Numbered from the stretch's first letter, positions 1 through 13,712 are shown. The stretch: DNA of 64,000 bases from Glandiceps talaboti (GCF_964340395.1 NC_135565.1:17010709-17074708), one strand, 5' to 3'. The notes: generated by a model not told the origin, from the letters alone. Program-made: numbers and translations.

Positions 1-84
1 TATTTTGTATGATACAAACAAAAGAATGGTTTGTGAATGTTTGATCATTTCATGATATTTTCCATTATTTTGTTTGCTCTTCAG

Positions 85-3000
85 AGGTGTTTTGGCAACA
101 GTCGTAGTGTTTTGCCTTTTTGGTATGACCCAAGCCAAAGATGGTCCCTTTAACCGTCCACATCCAGCGCTATGGCGACTCCTCTTAACCTTGAGTGTTA
201 TCTATGAGCTCATCCTTGTCTTTGTGCTCTTCCAGGTGAGTCATCAAATCATTTTGACCCTTCTGGGGGTGTAATTTCAGAATTTCACAAAGTCAAATCC
301 TGTTAATTTGAATCTAAATATTGGTCAGTAATATAAAGCAGTGGATAGACTGTACACAATATATATTTGTATTCAAACTAGGGGATTAGGTGATACAGTG
401 TTCTCCGTGAACAAAATGAAAAAGTCGCTAAGCTCGCTTTTAATTCCTGAGTGCCCTCATAATGATATTAAATGCCTTACATGTATGTAATACATCAGGG
501 CTCAAATTAACATTTTTCTTTGGTAGTCCTAGTGGGCTATACATTGTAATATTCAGAAATTGGTAGCCCAAGTATTGTGACCTGTAGTCCCATATTCCTG
601 AACTGAAAACAGATTTCCTCTATTGGAAATATGTGTGTTATTAAAATACTTTCATGTCCATAAATCTCCATCCTCATCACATAATCAGTGGTAGCCTGAG
701 TTGGCTACAGGCTGTAAATTATGGTAGCCCCATGACAAGAATTGGTAGTCTGTGGGCACAGGACTACTGTTTATTTCAAGTCCTGCTGATAACACTGATG
801 TAAAATTGTATTAATTCTTTGAGTAGAAATTGAACCCAGAGTTCATGAACACTCATTGTCATGGTATTAAAAAGTGTATTCAAAAACATTTTGTGTAATG
901 TCAAAAATATGTACTTATCCAGACTTATCCAACCAACAACTAAAGATGTATTTGAGTCATCATGGTCTTGTAAAATATTTTCGGGGGAGAACACTTGCAT
1001 GTGTTCATTAGCCATATTTCTGTACTGACAGACTTACCCCATAGGTATGTTCATAACTCATATTTCTGTACTGACACAGTGACAGACTTACCCCGTAGAG
1101 ATTATGAGAGTGTGTTCATTAGCCATATTTCTGTACTGACAGACTTACCCCGTAGAGACGATATGATATATTGCATGAAATCTGAATATTTCCAACCATG
1201 ATTTCTACTCTACATTGTCTTGTGTTTTTTCTCTATCTTAGAATGTAGATGATGCTAGACGTCTTCTGAAATACCTTGATAAGGAGCTTGGTAAACCACT
1301 CCCAGAAACCTCATATGCTGAAGATTGTACATTCTATGATCCTGATCACCCACAACCTTTCCATAACTTTTGGGTAAGTTTGCCAAAAACCAGTGAAGAT
1401 TTCAAATTGTAACAATGTGATCACACCAAAACCTCTATAACTTTTGGCTTTAATAGTTTGGAAATCCAGTCCAGATTTCCAATGTTATTGTGATCACCCA
1501 CAAACTACATTGTACCATAAAGTTTGATTCAGGTAGGAAAACTAGTGAAGATTTGGAATTGTAGCTTAGATAGAATAGATTTCAAATTTTATATCTGTGT
1601 ACACTTGAAAATAATTGTGGATGTTAATTCCAAAATGTGTCAATTTCACTAGAGATAACCTCTGTAGATATGATTATAAAAATGCACTGTAACAGACCTA
1701 AAGTGATATCTGATATGACCTTTTACATTTCGTCAACTCCTTATGGATCATACCATTTGTGCTGACATTGTGTACTATAGGGTTAAAATTCTTCACATAG
1801 CCATGTACTTATTTGACACGTAATACAGAGATTATATTTTCTAACTGAGTTTTTCAATATCATTAATATTTTACAGGATAAATGGGATATATTTGTCTTT
1901 GCTCATTGTGTTGGCTGGTATTTTAAGGTAAGTCTGTGATATTGAAAAAAAAATCCAGATACATGAAATTTTGTATTTTTATCTTTAATAAAGATATTGT
2001 TCTGAGAAAGTGTGTACTGACGTGAACAGTGCCTTGATCTAAGTTTAACTATGTATATAAACTATATGGACTATGCACACACCACAGTGTTTTTGCTAAG
2101 GTTTGGGAACCCCGGTAACAGAAAGGGGGAAAGAGGTAAAACTGGTAGTGCTTCCCATGCAATGTATCATAGTTTAGGTGGGGAACCCCGGTAAAATGAT
2201 GTGGGAACCCCGGTAGATTTTACCTACTTACCCCCTTAAATAAAACACTGCACCAAGATTTGTTTGATATGAAATAATGCATACAAAGATAGCTATCTTA
2301 AGTCAACATACAGAGCCAATAAATGAAACATTCAATATTGTAAAACACTAAACTATTGTATTTACTATAGCAAGAAAAATGATAAATATATAAAGATATT
2401 ATTTGGTGCCATGTCTGAAAGTGACTTCATTTTTGTAGCTAATGTGTAATTTTCCTCCCCTACAGACAATAATGTTGCCAGATTTGTGTCATGCACTAAT
2501 CTCTAGTTCTCACATTAACTAATGTGTAGTTTTTTTACCCTTCTACAGACAATAATGTTGCGAGACTTCTACTTGTGCCATGCGCTAAGCATAATGTTTG
2601 AATGCATGGAGTATACTCTAGAACATCAGCTTCCAAACTTCCGTGAATGCTGGTGGGATCATGTAAGTATCATTCACTTCCTGTTCATCCTCCCCCAATT
2701 GTAGTTTGTTCACAGACATGGTTATAGTTTGATCTACAACTAAATTCATTTAACCTGCCCAAACAACGTGTGTCACAAATGTATTTTCATCTTGATTTTA
2801 CACAGACAAGGACAGTGCTTCAGACATACAGACTTGGTACACTTGAAATCATTGTAAATACAAACTGTGATACAACTACATGGTCCATTGCGGTAAACTA
2901 AAAGTGAAACAGTTCCCCCCCCCCCCCCCCACCCAACCCCAGACTTCAGTGACTTTAGTTGTAACAATGTGTTACCATTACTTGTATTTAGTGAATAGTG

Positions 3001-5151
3001 GGTGTGTCTGAAGTGTTTTCACATATCTGAAGTGTAGACCTTATATACCAATATTGTATGAATCCAGATAAAAATACACTAGTGACACATGTATGTTTCA
3101 GTTAGGGTAGGTGAAATATTGGCTGTAATATTTTAAGTGACATTCAGTATACTTGTCTTGAAAATGGAAGAATTTAACAACTGTTACTGTACTTGATTTG
3201 ATTTGATGTTAGTTTCATGTATATATATATATATATATAAAGCACAAAAACTGAAGAAAAACTCCTCAAAATCAGAACAAACACTACAATTATCATAGCT
3301 CTCTGCCAAACAGGCTGAAACAATTGCCTTCTATTCTTGTCGTATTCTTTCTACTGTTGGCATCTTTCTTGCTCTGTCTGTTTCGTCTTCTTCTTCGAAG
3401 GCTCATGACCACCTTCTAAATATTGCCAAATACTTACAAATACAATGCGGAACTGTCTCAAACATGTTAAAAGTTTTGTATACGTTGAACAGTAAATTGT
3501 ACGGTATTTATGGTGGAGAGACGCATGTGCTGTGCATAAAATGAGTCTGAATGTCTAAGATGTTCTGATTAGTCAAGACACAAATAATTAGAGAAATTCA
3601 ACCAATCGTGATTTCTAACATAAAGTACATTATATGCTGTATGCTACACTACATGTAGACTTGATATCAACATTGACAACAACACTAGCAAGCTAGCTCA
3701 GAGGCGTGACAGGTTAACTTCATGTAGGTAAAATTGGAGATATCTTTGCATAAATCTTATTATTTACTCCAAATTCCAATTGGTCATAAGGACTGACATG
3801 TTGTTATAATTCTGAAAAAACTGTCGATCTGAATGGAAATCTGTCGGTCTTGGACCGACAGACCAGTGTTAATTTCACACGCTGTCTGTTATGGACATTC
3901 AGAGTTCTTTCACACACATTTCATTCATTGCTGCGTGCAACCACTGACCATGACACAAATTTTAGCCCTCACTTTGCCAAATCTGGTGTGCCCTCTTGTG
4001 GTGATAACCTGAGAAATACAAAATGTAGCTAGAACTTTATTAGGAATACGGCATATTAATGATTATTTAATACTTTGGTGAATACTTTATCTACAGTGGA
4101 TCATGGATGCACTGATCTGTAATAGTTTGGGTATCTGGGCAGGAGCCAAGACCATAGAGTACCTCAACATGAAACAATACAATTGGATAAATCTCTGGAA
4201 AATACCTACTTACTCGTAAGTATATTGCATTGTACATTTCACATCTAACCAATTAGGTTGTAGCAATGATTTCATGGATATAGCTCTGGAAGATACTTCC
4301 TCATGTAATTTGCATTCCATATTCCAGACTCAGCCAATTATTATCTCCCATCCTTAAAAACGCTACATTGATTCAGATAAAGTGAAGCATTTTGTAAGGT
4401 TCATTCTGATTGGTTAGAAAACATTTTTAGGAAACCAACACATCTGTTGGCTGTGCTGTTAGTGAGTGATATGAAGTGTATGTTATCCAATCAGTGGCAA
4501 CCTTGTAATAGCTTCACACTGATCGTCCTCATTGATTGCCTGATTATTGATTCAGTTTGAAAGCTGTTTCTCTCATGTGCACTATAGTGATACATTTGCC
4601 ACATACCAACACAGGACTGTGTGAGATATCCCACTGCTTCATGCCAAACCTTGGAAATGAAAAAACTTTTTTCGTTTCAGGGGTAAAGTGAAGCGTATTG
4701 CAGCTCAATTTACTCCATATAGCTGGACACGCTTTGATTGGAAACCAACAGCTAGCTTTAAGCGTTGGATTGCCACACTATGTATTATGACTGTGGTAAG
4801 TTCAAATTGAATACTTCATAAACTTAAAGAATTTAGTCCTAGACATAGTCCTAGACACTTGAGCAGAGTATTGTTCAAGTGTCTGGGACTACAACTAAAT
4901 CATTGAAGGCTCGCCAAATGACTGTGCATATCGTACACATTTTATGTTCCCCAAGAACAATTTAGTTAGATAAGAAACAGGCTTCCCACAGACCACTCAT
5001 TACAAATATAAACAACAACACACACCTGCCAATAAGCAGGCAGTGTATGTGCACACACGTATCACTTTCAACTTTGAATCAATACACATGTATGTGTCAA
5101 AATCTGAGCCTGCAATGCAATAAATTTCAATAGCTTGTTTGTTCCAAGGAG

Positions 5152-5183
<32 letters not shown>

Positions 5184-6869
5184 CATGGGGTCACATGATG
5201 TTGTTTATATTTGTATTGAGTGGTCTGTGGGAAGCCTGTTTCTTATCTATCTAAATTGGTCTTGGGCAACATAAAATGTGTATGATATACACAGTCGTTC
5301 GGCAATCCCTCGATCTTTTAGTTGTAAATTCTTTGAGATTAATTGGATGTCTTAGTGCTAGAATCAAACTATTGTGTGTATGTCGTAGAAGCTGTGTAAC
5401 AGTACATTACAAGTGTCTACTAAATCCTGAAAGATTAATTGGATGTTTTGTTGCTAGTATCAAGCTATTTGTGCATGTCATATGTGCTGTTTAATGAGTT
5501 CAGTACAAGTGTCTAGTACTAGGTCCTCTGAGATTAACTGACTGATCTTTACTCTTTTTTTTATTTGCAGCTTTTGGTAGCGAAGTTGAATTATTTTTAC
5601 TTAAAATATGTGCTGTGGTTGACACCACCTCATTTTCTGAACGTGATCCGTCTTTCACTGTATTTACCAGCTGGCTGTGTGGCCAATAGGGAAGCTTACC
5701 AATATCTAGAAGATCCGTAAGTATTAAGGGAGTGACCAATGTTGGGGGGGGGGGGGGAGGTAGTGTATTGTGTACACTTCTTGCATTATAACTGTATGCC
5801 ACAGAGGGCAATGTCCAGTTTCACATCTGGCATCATATTTATGTGCCATAGAGGGCAGTGTCCAGATTTTGATATTTCACATGACGTTTTCATATTTTTG
5901 GGGTAAAACTTTTAACTCGTCGCAGGGGGCAGTATGACGTTTTCACATTTTTGGGGGTAAAACTTTTAACTTGTCACAGGGGCAGTATGACGTTTTCACA
6001 TTTTTGTGGGTAAAACTTTAACTCATCATGGGGCAGTATGACGTTTTCACATTTTTAGGGGTAAAACTTTAACTCATCACAGAGGGCAGTATGACGTTTT
6101 CACATTTTGAGGGTAAAACTAACTCATCACAGGGGGCAGTATGACGTTTTCACATTTTGAGGGTAAAACTAACTCATCACAGGGGGCAGTATGACGTTTT
6201 CACATTTTTAGGGGTAAAACTTTTAACTCATCACAGGGGGCAGTATGACGTTTTCACATTTTTAGGGGTAAAACTTTTAACTCATCACAGGGGGCAGTAT
6301 GACGTTTTCACATTTTGGGATATTGTAAAAGTATAGTTTAATTCTCAGTGGCTGATAAAGAGAATAAGAAAGAGAAGTTACTTTAGTTATGTTTTATGAT
6401 AATACAGGAAATTCTTGCAGTTTTAAATGAGAATTGAGGTCAAGCTCAGCAAGACTGGCTACACAGTTTATGTTAAGGAAATTTTCTGTTTTCTTTCTTT
6501 ACCTCAAGAACTTGTAAGAAGTTTGGCCAGCAGGCGTGGATCACCATCGCAACTGTCACAACTGAGGTGCTAATAGTGTTAAAGTTTGATCTTGACCTTG
6601 TCTTGCAACCTTTCCCAACTCACATTTGGTGGTGTTGGGTTCTTGGTCTCACCCTTCTCACATCATGGACAATTTGGAACTTCTTCATCCGTCGATACAT
6701 AAAATACTACTACTCATCCAAAGCACGGTCGGAAAGCATGGCAGAGGCCGAAGATATTCATGAACACTATCACCAAGACAACTCACAAAGCGCGAACAAC
6801 CAAGAGATGCACTACAATGGTATGGTGACCAGGTCAAGGGTCAAAGGTCAAGATTATAATGAAGATTAA
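85..6869 (+). CDS. PTDSS2: Phosphatidylserine synthase 2-like, 5'-truncated by window edge
   Basis: Eight coding exons read 85-235, 1242-1373, 1877-1927, 2549-2662, 4097-4215, 4681-4795, 5571-5716 and 6509-6869 (stop TAA 6867-6869). All are bounded by AG/GT sites and keep phase across every junction, giving about 395 residues. The family exchanges serine for the ethanolamine head group of phosphatidylethanolamine in the ER membrane. Diagnostic stretches seen are [14 protein letters not shown] in the first exon, [19 protein letters not shown] across the exon 4/5 junction, and [13 protein letters not shown] in exon 6. These fit vertebrate PTDSS2 better than PTDSS1, for example in the YDPD and PFHN segment of exon 2. 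Several hydrophobic segments alternate with loops, and the C-terminal tail is hydrophilic. About 90 to 100 N-terminal residues are missing because the gene starts upstream of base 1. Introns carry a foldback repeat, minisatellites and a duplicated splice acceptor. Confidence 0.95.
1008..1165. repeat. Short minisatellite in PTDSS2 intron
   Basis: About three imperfect copies of a 45-65 bp unit containing CATATTTCTGTACTGACAGA and CTTACCCCGTAGAG, in the intron after the first exon in the window. The reading frames across it are repeat artefacts. Confidence 0.7.
2438..2506 (+). repeat. Decayed tandem copy of the exon 4 acceptor and exon start
   Basis: The sequence AATGTGTA-T-rich-CTACAG-ACAATAATGTTG occurs here (acceptor AG at 2462-2463) and again at 2518-2590, where it opens the real exon 4 of PTDSS2. 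The upstream copy has a small internal deletion and an early in-frame TAG at about 2504, so it cannot replace the exon. It keeps a polypyrimidine tract and AG, and could act as a decoy 3' splice site. Confidence 0.75.
4850..5335. repeat. Foldback (inverted-repeat) element in PTDSS2 intron 6
   Basis: The left arm (about 4918-5012) and right arm (about 5202-5300) are reverse complements over roughly 95 bp. Shared pieces include GAGTGGTCTGTGGGAAGCCT and ACATAAAATGTGTA. Weaker similarity continues outward on both sides. The roughly 190 bp loop contains a (TG)n tract at 5153-5182. This fits a nonautonomous foldback/MITE-type element; no coding capacity is seen. A smaller hairpin (TAGTCCTAGACACTTGA and its near complement) lies at about 4835-4890. 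Confidence 0.8.
5332..5540. repeat. Two-copy tandem duplication (about 97 bp unit)
   Basis: Two diverged units, each starting near GATTAATTGGATGT and ending near ACAAGTGTCTA, abut the right arm of the foldback element in the same intron. Confidence 0.6.
5845..6316. repeat. Minisatellite, about 52-56 bp unit, 8 copies
   Basis: Tandem units contain GGGCAGTATGACGTTTTCAC, then TTTTAGGGGTAAAACT and AACTCATCACAGG. Copies are close to each other and vary mainly in G-run and T-run lengths. The array lies in the last intron of PTDSS2, about 190 bp before the final exon. Confidence 0.9.
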
Positions 6870-7099
6870 ATTATAGTTAAAATGTGTTACAACTCATCAT
6901 GTGGTATATCAGAGCAGTTTAGCAATCGGTGCCTTCAAGTGTGGTTTGAAAACACTAAATTTCTGCATTTACACGTCACCATAATGGCTTTAAGCTCTAG
7001 AAATACTAGGAAAATCACAGATTTCTCTCACATAGAACTGTAGAAAAATAACACATATTACATGTATACCTCACGCAAGCCACATTGAACAAAAATATA

Positions 7100-7425
7100 G
7101 AATTTTTACTTTGGTTGTCTACATCATGACAACACAAGTCTACATCATTGATTTGGCTTTGCCCAAAAGTAGGAATCAAAACGTTCAAAATTGTCACTAT
7201 TGTCCCCAGTTTTGCATAAATTATGCTTGCGGAGGTATAATTATGTTATTTTCCAATGTTATTCTTCATTCGGCTAGAAAATACTCAAGACCTTCAAATT
7301 TTGTCTCCACTTGTTTGACTTTTGTCACTACTCATCTTAAGACTTGTAGTGGCAAGGCCCCTTAGGTCACCCATATTTTCCTTAGCTAAAACAAAGAAAA
7401 ATATTGGAGAATGATATCTATAAAT
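7100..7425 (+). repeat. Dispersed repeat family, copy 1
   Basis: Shares a block order with 21485-21785 (same strand) and with about 14183-14480 (opposite strand): CATCATGACAACAC, then TCAAAACGTTCAAA, TATAATTATGTTATT, TTCATTCGGCTAGAAAATAC, ACCTTAGGTCAC-like and AAAAATATTGGAG. No open reading frame is conserved among the copies, so it is probably a nonautonomous element. Confidence 0.7.
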
Positions 7426-9865
7426 GCCCCAGGAATGCAATATTTGAGTTCTTACTGATGTGGTTTTGTCTCAAGGCATACATTTCATGGTACAGAGTTT
7501 GACCAGCCAGTTAACTGTACTGAACAAAAATCGCAAGTGTTGAGAATTTAAGCAACATAGTTTTCGAGCAAACTATGTAACATGCTGCGTGTGTTAGCGC
7601 CCTCACACAGGTGAGGGCCCAGTGCTTTTGTTTTAACAAGCTTTGGTTTTTGAAAAGAATCTGCTCAACCCCCCACCCTCCTCAACATGTAGTTACCAAT
7701 AAAGGCAGTGTGACTGATAATAGTGGAGAAAAGTATGTACATTTATATAACATATCACATATTTTAGTTCATTTTACCATTGTATTCTGGCAGACAGGGA
7801 AAACCATGTTGCTAATACTAGTGGTCAGTTTTGCCAAGGACAAAATATAGTTATTTCTTAAAAGTTTGAATTTATTATGTATATGAAAAGTTTAATGAAC
7901 AGAAAAACAATTACATGCAATTTCATCAAAAACACAAGGACTAAATTTTGTCGAAATAATGCCTTGAAAAATACTATTAAAAATAAGCCCTTTTTTTTGA
8001 AAATTTAAAGACGTCTTTGAAAACTGTAAGGAGAGATAGTGTTTGTATTAGTCAGTGATAAGGTAGGCATAGTGTGCTGGGAGTGTAATTCTGTCTTGTA
8101 GTGTTACACAGTTGTACCTGTAATGTTTTCGTGCACATGGTTGTATTCATTGTAACATGATGTGAGTCGTCTGCCATGCATGTATCGTGTAAAAATCTGA
8201 GTTCTCCAAAATTATGCAAAATTATGTGCATAAATAGCAGCTGTTATATGCAAATGCATGCTTTAAAGACACAATGTACAAACTCAAAAAAACCCAAAAA
8301 CATTTGCAAATTCAAAGTATGTACAGTCAGACATCATTGAGATCTTAAATATTGCATATAGACAGTGTAATAGTACTTTTCACATTGTAGTCTTGTTGTC
8401 CATGTAGTCTATCATTTTTGGAATGAATTTGGTTACCATGGTATTTATATAATGAACAGTAAGTGATAAACAAAACAAAAATGCTCGTAGATGATACAAA
8501 AAGTATCGAAACTGCCAGCTCCCGTTATAAATTTTTATGTGGTCATCTCATTGTTCATCGTGGAACATATGGTATTTTTATCGTTTCTGTATTTATAATT
8601 TATGTTAATTTATACGAAAACACTAGAAAAACATTAGCCTTGTTACTGGTGACCTTTGACTTATGAACTTTGACTTCACAGATTTAGCTGTGTGTACATA
8701 GCAATGCATTGCTTTCTGTACTGATATGTAGGCGGTTACAAATTGGCCCCCTTAGTTACATGTAATCTGAAATTAGGTACACCTAGGTAAGTGAAAATTG
8801 GATGAAACAAGCAGCATTTTGTCTCATTTAACAAGGTTAGAATATTTTTAGGAAAATAGAGGATTTTGCTGTGAAGGTAATGTTCTCCCTCACTTGAAGA
8901 CTTGTGGAAATCTATTTAAATGGGCAATTGTCTCACAGAATGCAAATGTTGAAAACATCACAAACTCCACATTTTGGAAACTTGAGTGGTTTGCCTGTTT
9001 AGAGCTGTAATCTTACTCAAGTGGCAGCTTTGAAATCTAGAGAAAGTTTGTCTGAGATGGCATTGTTTTCACTGAATGCAGATTCAAAAAATTTGAGATG
9101 ATTTGCCCACAGGGGCAGTCTTTGTTGAGTGCAGATTTTGAAAACTTGAATTTTGTCTGTGAGAACAGTCGTGACGGAGTTCAAATTTTGTTGAATTGCA
9201 CCTGTGAGGGCAGTCTTCATTGAAAGCAGAATTACGTCTCTGAGGGAGGATTGTAATACTTCACAGACATGTCTAGTATAAACAACTGCATATCACAGTG
9301 TCAAATTTACATCCCTCTATTGGCCAAAACTTGGTATAAGCTCCCTACTGTTTGCCTTTGATGGGACAGTTTATCTTGCCAGAGATGGGGGTGTGCAGGA
9401 TGAATATCACAATTAAACCACTGGTGTGGTTGTTATTTTTTATGGGATTATTGTAGCAATTTGAGATTATATACATAATATGATACATAATTTCTATAGA
9501 ACAGTAGCTAGATGAAATTTATGGGAAATTTATCACACCATGTAAAATATCTGATTTATTAAACATAGTAAAATGTCGGAATAAGTTTAATAGGAAAGAT
9601 AAAATGTAGAGATAAAATTTTGTCAAATCGAAAGTAGCATAATTATTACTGTATGAGTAGGTTTGTCACTTAGAATCAGAAAATTGTGATTATTTCAATG
9701 AACATTGTAATGTAAATTATATTTTTGGGAAACAAAAGCACAGTTACAACTTGTAATTTTTTTGTACTTTTTGTTAGTCTGTTGTGTATTGGATGTTGTT
9801 AATCGGTTGATGCCAAATCACAGTGGAATTAGGAGAATGTGATTCTTTTCTGTGTTGATGATTTT

Positions 9866-10176
9866 GATTGGACATGACTGTCATGTGACAGGGTTGTCAT
9901 TCCTGATTGGACAGATATCACTGATAAACGATGAATATTCAAATGACATTGTAGTTTGTGATTGGCCCAATCTCAGCCAATGAGATCTTGTGTGCCAAAT
10001 GTAATTTATGAATAGACAGATATCAGCCAATGACATCTATGTTTATGTAGTAAATGTATACTTTTTGATTGGACACATATCAATCAGTGAAATCCATGGG
10101 ACAAATTTTAATTTATGTTGTTCTAGACATCTCATGACATGTTTGTAATATCTGATTGGCCAGTGTCTTCCACCAA
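9866..10176. repeat. Degenerate repeat with clustered ATTGG/CCAAT motifs
   Basis: Nine ATTGG or CCAAT pentamers occur in 310 bp (starts near 9867, 9906, 9961, 9967, 9977, 10027, 10068, 10154, 10172). They sit in a loose unit resembling GATTGGACAGATATCAGCC. It may be a decayed tandem repeat or a cluster of CCAAT-box (NF-Y type) sites. Confidence 0.5.
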
Positions 10177-11870
10177 TCAGGATGGAATGTATTTCATATC
10201 ACATCTTACTTGAAAATGGTAATTAATGAAAGGAGTAAAACAGTGTATTAAAAAGAACAAATTTTGTACCATGTCCATTTGTGTGGCAGTAGTAGCAGGA
10301 TTTTATAACTTATAAGACTAGGCTTGGGCATTATCTGGTATCTGTTGTCTGTTGTATTCTGGCAGAGAATTGTATAAAGTTTTGCCAAAAGTAAGTAATT
10401 CATTACAAATCGACACAATGTATAGTCTTTCACGCAAATCAACTTGCTGTATAACTTTTCAAGAAATGAGCACTTTGACATTTTCTAGAAATATTGGTAA
10501 GAACCCTAATAGCTGTAACTGGTATTATTTTTTTCCTCAAATTTTGTTTGCGCCAAAATATCAAATGTACCCAGAACACCAAATTGCACATGGGTCAATT
10601 TCGACCACATAATACAGGATTGAAAACCTGAAATGTTGTATTGCAACTTGAAGGAATTACGTATGTCAGTGGCACATCAATTTGGCTGAAAGGGCTCTCT
10701 GGTTTCATACATTTTTCAGTGGCAAAAAATAATGAAAACTAATGTGATAGAACCCCAATGATACGCAAGTTCAAGTGTGGCATACTCTGGTATTTGCACG
10801 AGTGCTTGCAGTGTTCTCTGTGACCGCATGGTACTTTAATGAGCATATAGCAAGTGAAAATGCAGTGAAAAACACTGCAAATACAATTGCAAATATCCCT
10901 GGTACCCACACTGGAACTCACGTGGCATGGGGTTCTGTTACTATTACATATGTTTATCCAACACAGCAAATTTCCATAAAAAACGGTGATGAAATGATCA
11001 TGCACTTTCGTGTACAACAAAAGATAGTGTCCTCATTTGCATACTATTTGCATGCAGGTATGCAATAATGTTTTTTGGTATTGCACTGCCATTGACAATA
11101 CCACTAGTATGTGTGTGTGCACTGGTGAAAGTAATCACTGGTACAGATGCAATAGTACAAAGGTTACAGCTATTTTGGCTTCTGTCCTTTTTGTTTCAGG
11201 CTTTACTGTAGACAGAAAGTTAGTTTTAAAGACAGATTTTATGGAAAAAGAGTAGATTTTATGATCTGTTTCATGGGGTGTTGGTTCATTTATCTTCTCA
11301 TAGGAACCTCTGTTTAAACCCCATTAGTGTTAAGAGAACTGTTGGTTATCTGAGCTGAACTCATTCAGGGTGCCATAGGCTATGAAAATTGACTAAATTT
11401 AGATATCGAACACCATACATCAATCTTTGATTGACAACGAATAAAGTTCTCTATTTTTTTGGAATAAGTAATGACAAAATATGTACTTATCGTAAAACAA
11501 GATGGAACATTCAAAGAACTTATTTTTCTGTCAAAACTTTATGAAAATTGTCTTTTGCATCCAGCTGGAGTTAGATAAGGTCAGGTCAGTCTCCAACCAT
11601 CCCGTGTTTCATGAGCAGGGTTGATTTTCCACACTCGGAGCATGACATCACATAAAAATCAGAATTTTTGGCAACTTGGGTGGCCTCGAGATCCTTGGGG
11701 TACATATCATACACATCTTTGGTGTTTCAGCACTAACAGACCATCCTTAAAGGCCAATGTTTCAATCCCATGTTCTCACCGTAGTGTTATCTTATCAATG
11801 GAGCTGTTAGAACCATTCTTTTGTTCAGGATTAATGTTTTGTATAGCTGTGCCAGACAACTACTTTCCTA

Positions 11871-12230
11871 GCCTGTTTACTGTGCTGTTGAGATACATCG
11901 TTAGCTGGTCGTACCTCCTAACCCTATAGCTTGTTTACTGTGTTGTTGAGATACATTGTTAGCTGGTCGTACCTCCTAACCCTATAGCCTGTTTACTGTG
12001 CTGTTGAGATACATCGTTAGCTGGTCGTACCTCCTAACCCTATAGCCTGTTTACTGTGCTGTTGAGATAAATCGTTAGCTGGCCGTACCTCCTAACCCTA
12101 TAGCCTTTTTACTGTGCTGTTGAGCTCCATCGTTAGCTGGTCGTACCTCCTAACCTTGTAGCCTGTTTACTGTGCTGTCAAGATACATCGGTTGCTGGTC
12201 GTACCTCCTCACCCTTATATTCTATGCTTG
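11871..12230. repeat. 58 bp minisatellite, array 1 (about 6 units)
   Basis: The unit contains CTGTTTACTGTGCTGTTGAG, ATACATCGTTAGCTGGTCGT and ACCTCCTAACCCTATAG. The same unit forms a second array at 14572-15098. Confidence 0.92.
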
Positions 12231-12574
12231 TCTTAAGAGTATTTTCAAACAATTCAGGTAGCCACATCCCCCAAAATTCATTATCATGGTTATCCAGCAC
12301 CCCAGGGTTAAATTTACATAAAATATATGTAAATAAAATTACCACATGTACACTTCATGGTTTGCCTCACATAGCCTAATGCATGCATGTATGTTTACAT
12401 ACTGATTCATTTCAATGACGAAGCAAGGTTTAGCTGGGACAACTTTCAATTACTTCAGACGTTTCGGTTTACTAGGATCGACACAAATCTATTATTCCTA
12501 TATATTTGTGCCATTTAATGGCTGATGGTTTATTTGTACTCCCAGTAGGGTGTCATTTCCGATGACTTCTGTGA

Positions 12575-12765
12575 TCTAGCAGTGTACATTTTGGGGGACT
12601 TCCAGTGTTATCACTATCTTGATTACAACACAGGGACTGTGATTACAGGGTGGTTATATCCACACAACAGCAGCACCCATATCACCGACTTGTGTAATCT
12701 ACCACATCGAACAACAATAGCTTTAGTTTATGTCTATCTTAGTAAGCCAAAAGTTTGATTGCCCT
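12575..12765 (+). repeat. Dispersed repeat resembling 15995-16160
   Basis: Shares CTATCTT-ATTACA, TGTAATCTACCACAT and ACAATAGCTTTAGTTT-like pieces with 15995-16160 and, in part, with 22383-22480. The latter two lie at the 5' edges of duplication units 1 and 3 of the O-fucosyltransferase locus. Confidence 0.5.
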
Positions 12766-13562
12766 CTATAATATCATTTTGAAATACTCAAACTATAAAG
12801 TTTAGAATAAAAGAACTACATAGTGTAAAGCTGCTCAGGTTTAAAATGTAGCATTTGTTTTCTATTGTATAAATGCATAGCAACATACAAAACCTACCTA
12901 CAGGTGATTCAATTTACTCCAGGATGTACAACATGAGTACGGCTAAATCCTTACATGTTCCAAGACCTCCCTCTTCATGTGCGTCATTTACAGCTATATC
13001 AACATTTTACCTAAGTGATAGTTGTACTTTCTGAAAGTAGGTAATTATTAGGAAGCTTTTATTTCATTTCAGAAACTTTTTTAAGCATTATTTATTTCAT
13101 GACTTCCTTATTTTAGCACATTACTTCTCTAGTTGTTATATGGCATACAATCTGTGGTATTGTGTTACTGTATATGAAAAAAACAAAATGTCTTTTGAAC
13201 AGGCACAAATTTCAGACTGACTTTTTTGAAAATGGAAAAAAAAACCAAGGCATGTGAATTCCTGACTTTCTATGTAACCTTCATACAGTACCATTAATTT
13301 AAACAGTATGTCATATGAAAGCTTTGACTGAAAAGTTAGTCATTGTGTACACTCCTCATGTTAAGCTTTATAAACTTATGGTTAACAGGAGAATCACCAA
13401 CTACAAATCTTTCTGTAGTGAACACTTTATGTGATATTATTGAAAGTGGAACAGTCTGTAACTGAGGTTGTCAAGGGTTAATATGAAATTCATCTATGTA
13501 ATACAATATCCAGTGTAACAATTTGTGACTGGGTTTCAACATTTGACAAGGGTCACTTTACA

Positions 13563-13712
13563 AAATGTGTGTGTGCATAATACCATGTCATATGAAGCTT
13601 TAGATTGAAAGATTTATTTTCTGTACACTCCTCGTATTTAGCTAAAGCTTTAAACAGGAGCCCCAGCAGTGACTAATCTTTAGTAAATCCCTGCAATGTA
13701 TAACATAACTGA
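13563..13712 (+). repeat. Duplicated block, copy A
   Basis: Nearly identical over about 145 bp to 15105-15252. Shared pieces include CATATGAAGCTTTAGATTGA, CACTCCTCGTATTTAGCTAA and GGAGCCCCAGCAGTGACTAA. A more diverged relative lies at about 13285-13440. Confidence 0.85.
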
